Both the position numbers and the translations under genes were made by a program. 5,644 nt of DNA from Oscillospiraceae bacterium (GTDB lineage Bacteria > Bacillota > Clostridia > Christensenellales > Aristaeellaceae): the NCBI GenBank assembly GCA_031266295.1, contig JAISBH010000307.1, positions 1-5,644 on the forward strand, written 5' to 3'. This document shows positions 5,625-5,644 of the stretch, one piece after another. Under the pieces are notes generated by a model. The model was not told the origin of the DNA, made no database searches, and was given only the letters and a program-made list of their open reading frames with translations. The first letter of the stretch is position 1. The number at the start of each line of letters is the position of its first letter.

Positions 5625-5644
5625 ATGTGCACAAGGAAAACGAG
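5625..5644 (+). CDS. start of unidentified divergent gene (truncated by window edge)
   Basis: Only the first few codons are inside the window. The strong Shine-Dalgarno AGGAGG at 5613-5618 lies 6 nt before an ATG at 5625 (reading M-C-T-R-K-T) and 8 nt before a GTG at 5627 in another frame (reading M-H-K-E-N-E). Both spacings are good, so the frame is undecided. The product cannot be recognised. The promoter, leader and ribosome binding site upstream make a real gene here likely. Confidence 0.5.

Overview
The window is ordinary, gene-dense bacterial chromosome, GC-rich by eye in the genes and clearly AT-rich in the short gaps. All complete genes lie on the minus strand. The order read in the direction of transcription (right to left) is: an alkaline-phosphatase-superfamily enzyme, mnmG (gidA), a YdcF-like DUF218 protein, tadA, an O6-alkylguanine-DNA methyltransferase (ogt type), and the first 164 codons of polA, which runs off the left edge. 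At the right edge a divergent plus-strand gene is just beginning behind a strong AGGAGG ribosome binding site. Consensus-type sigma-70 promoters, good Shine-Dalgarno sites and ATGA/TAATG junctions would fit a Bacillota/Clostridia-like genome. That taxonomic guess is weak, because no lineage-specific marker is visible.

Layout: 1-2107 holds a tight four-gene unit, YdcF-like > tadA > ogt > polA. Its junctions are a 4-nt ATGA overlap, a 15-nt gap and a 1-nt TAATG overlap, so the genes are probably co-transcribed from the promoter at about 2140-2169 and translationally coupled. 2108-2207 is an AT-rich gap with that promoter and an inverted repeat. 2208-4088 is mnmG, with its own promoter placed so close that the transcript may be leaderless. 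4089-4139 is a short gap with that promoter and a second AT-rich inverted repeat. 4140-5324 is the phosphatase/phosphodiesterase-like gene. 5325-5624 is a 300-bp divergent regulatory region with two back-to-back promoters, a palindrome between and over their -35 boxes, and a hairpin-rich leader of about 138 nt in front of the plus-strand gene.

Functionally, two enzymes act on the tRNA wobble base (MnmG on U34, TadA on A34) and two act in DNA repair (alkylguanine reversal by Ogt, gap filling and flap removal by PolA). The YdcF-like and phosphatase-like proteins have recognisable folds but unknown substrates.

I found no CRISPR array, transposon, phage gene, tRNA or rRNA. I see no convincing new multi-gene system. 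The parts most worth a second look are the structured leader and divergent control region at 5402-5624, and the apparently leaderless mnmG promoter.
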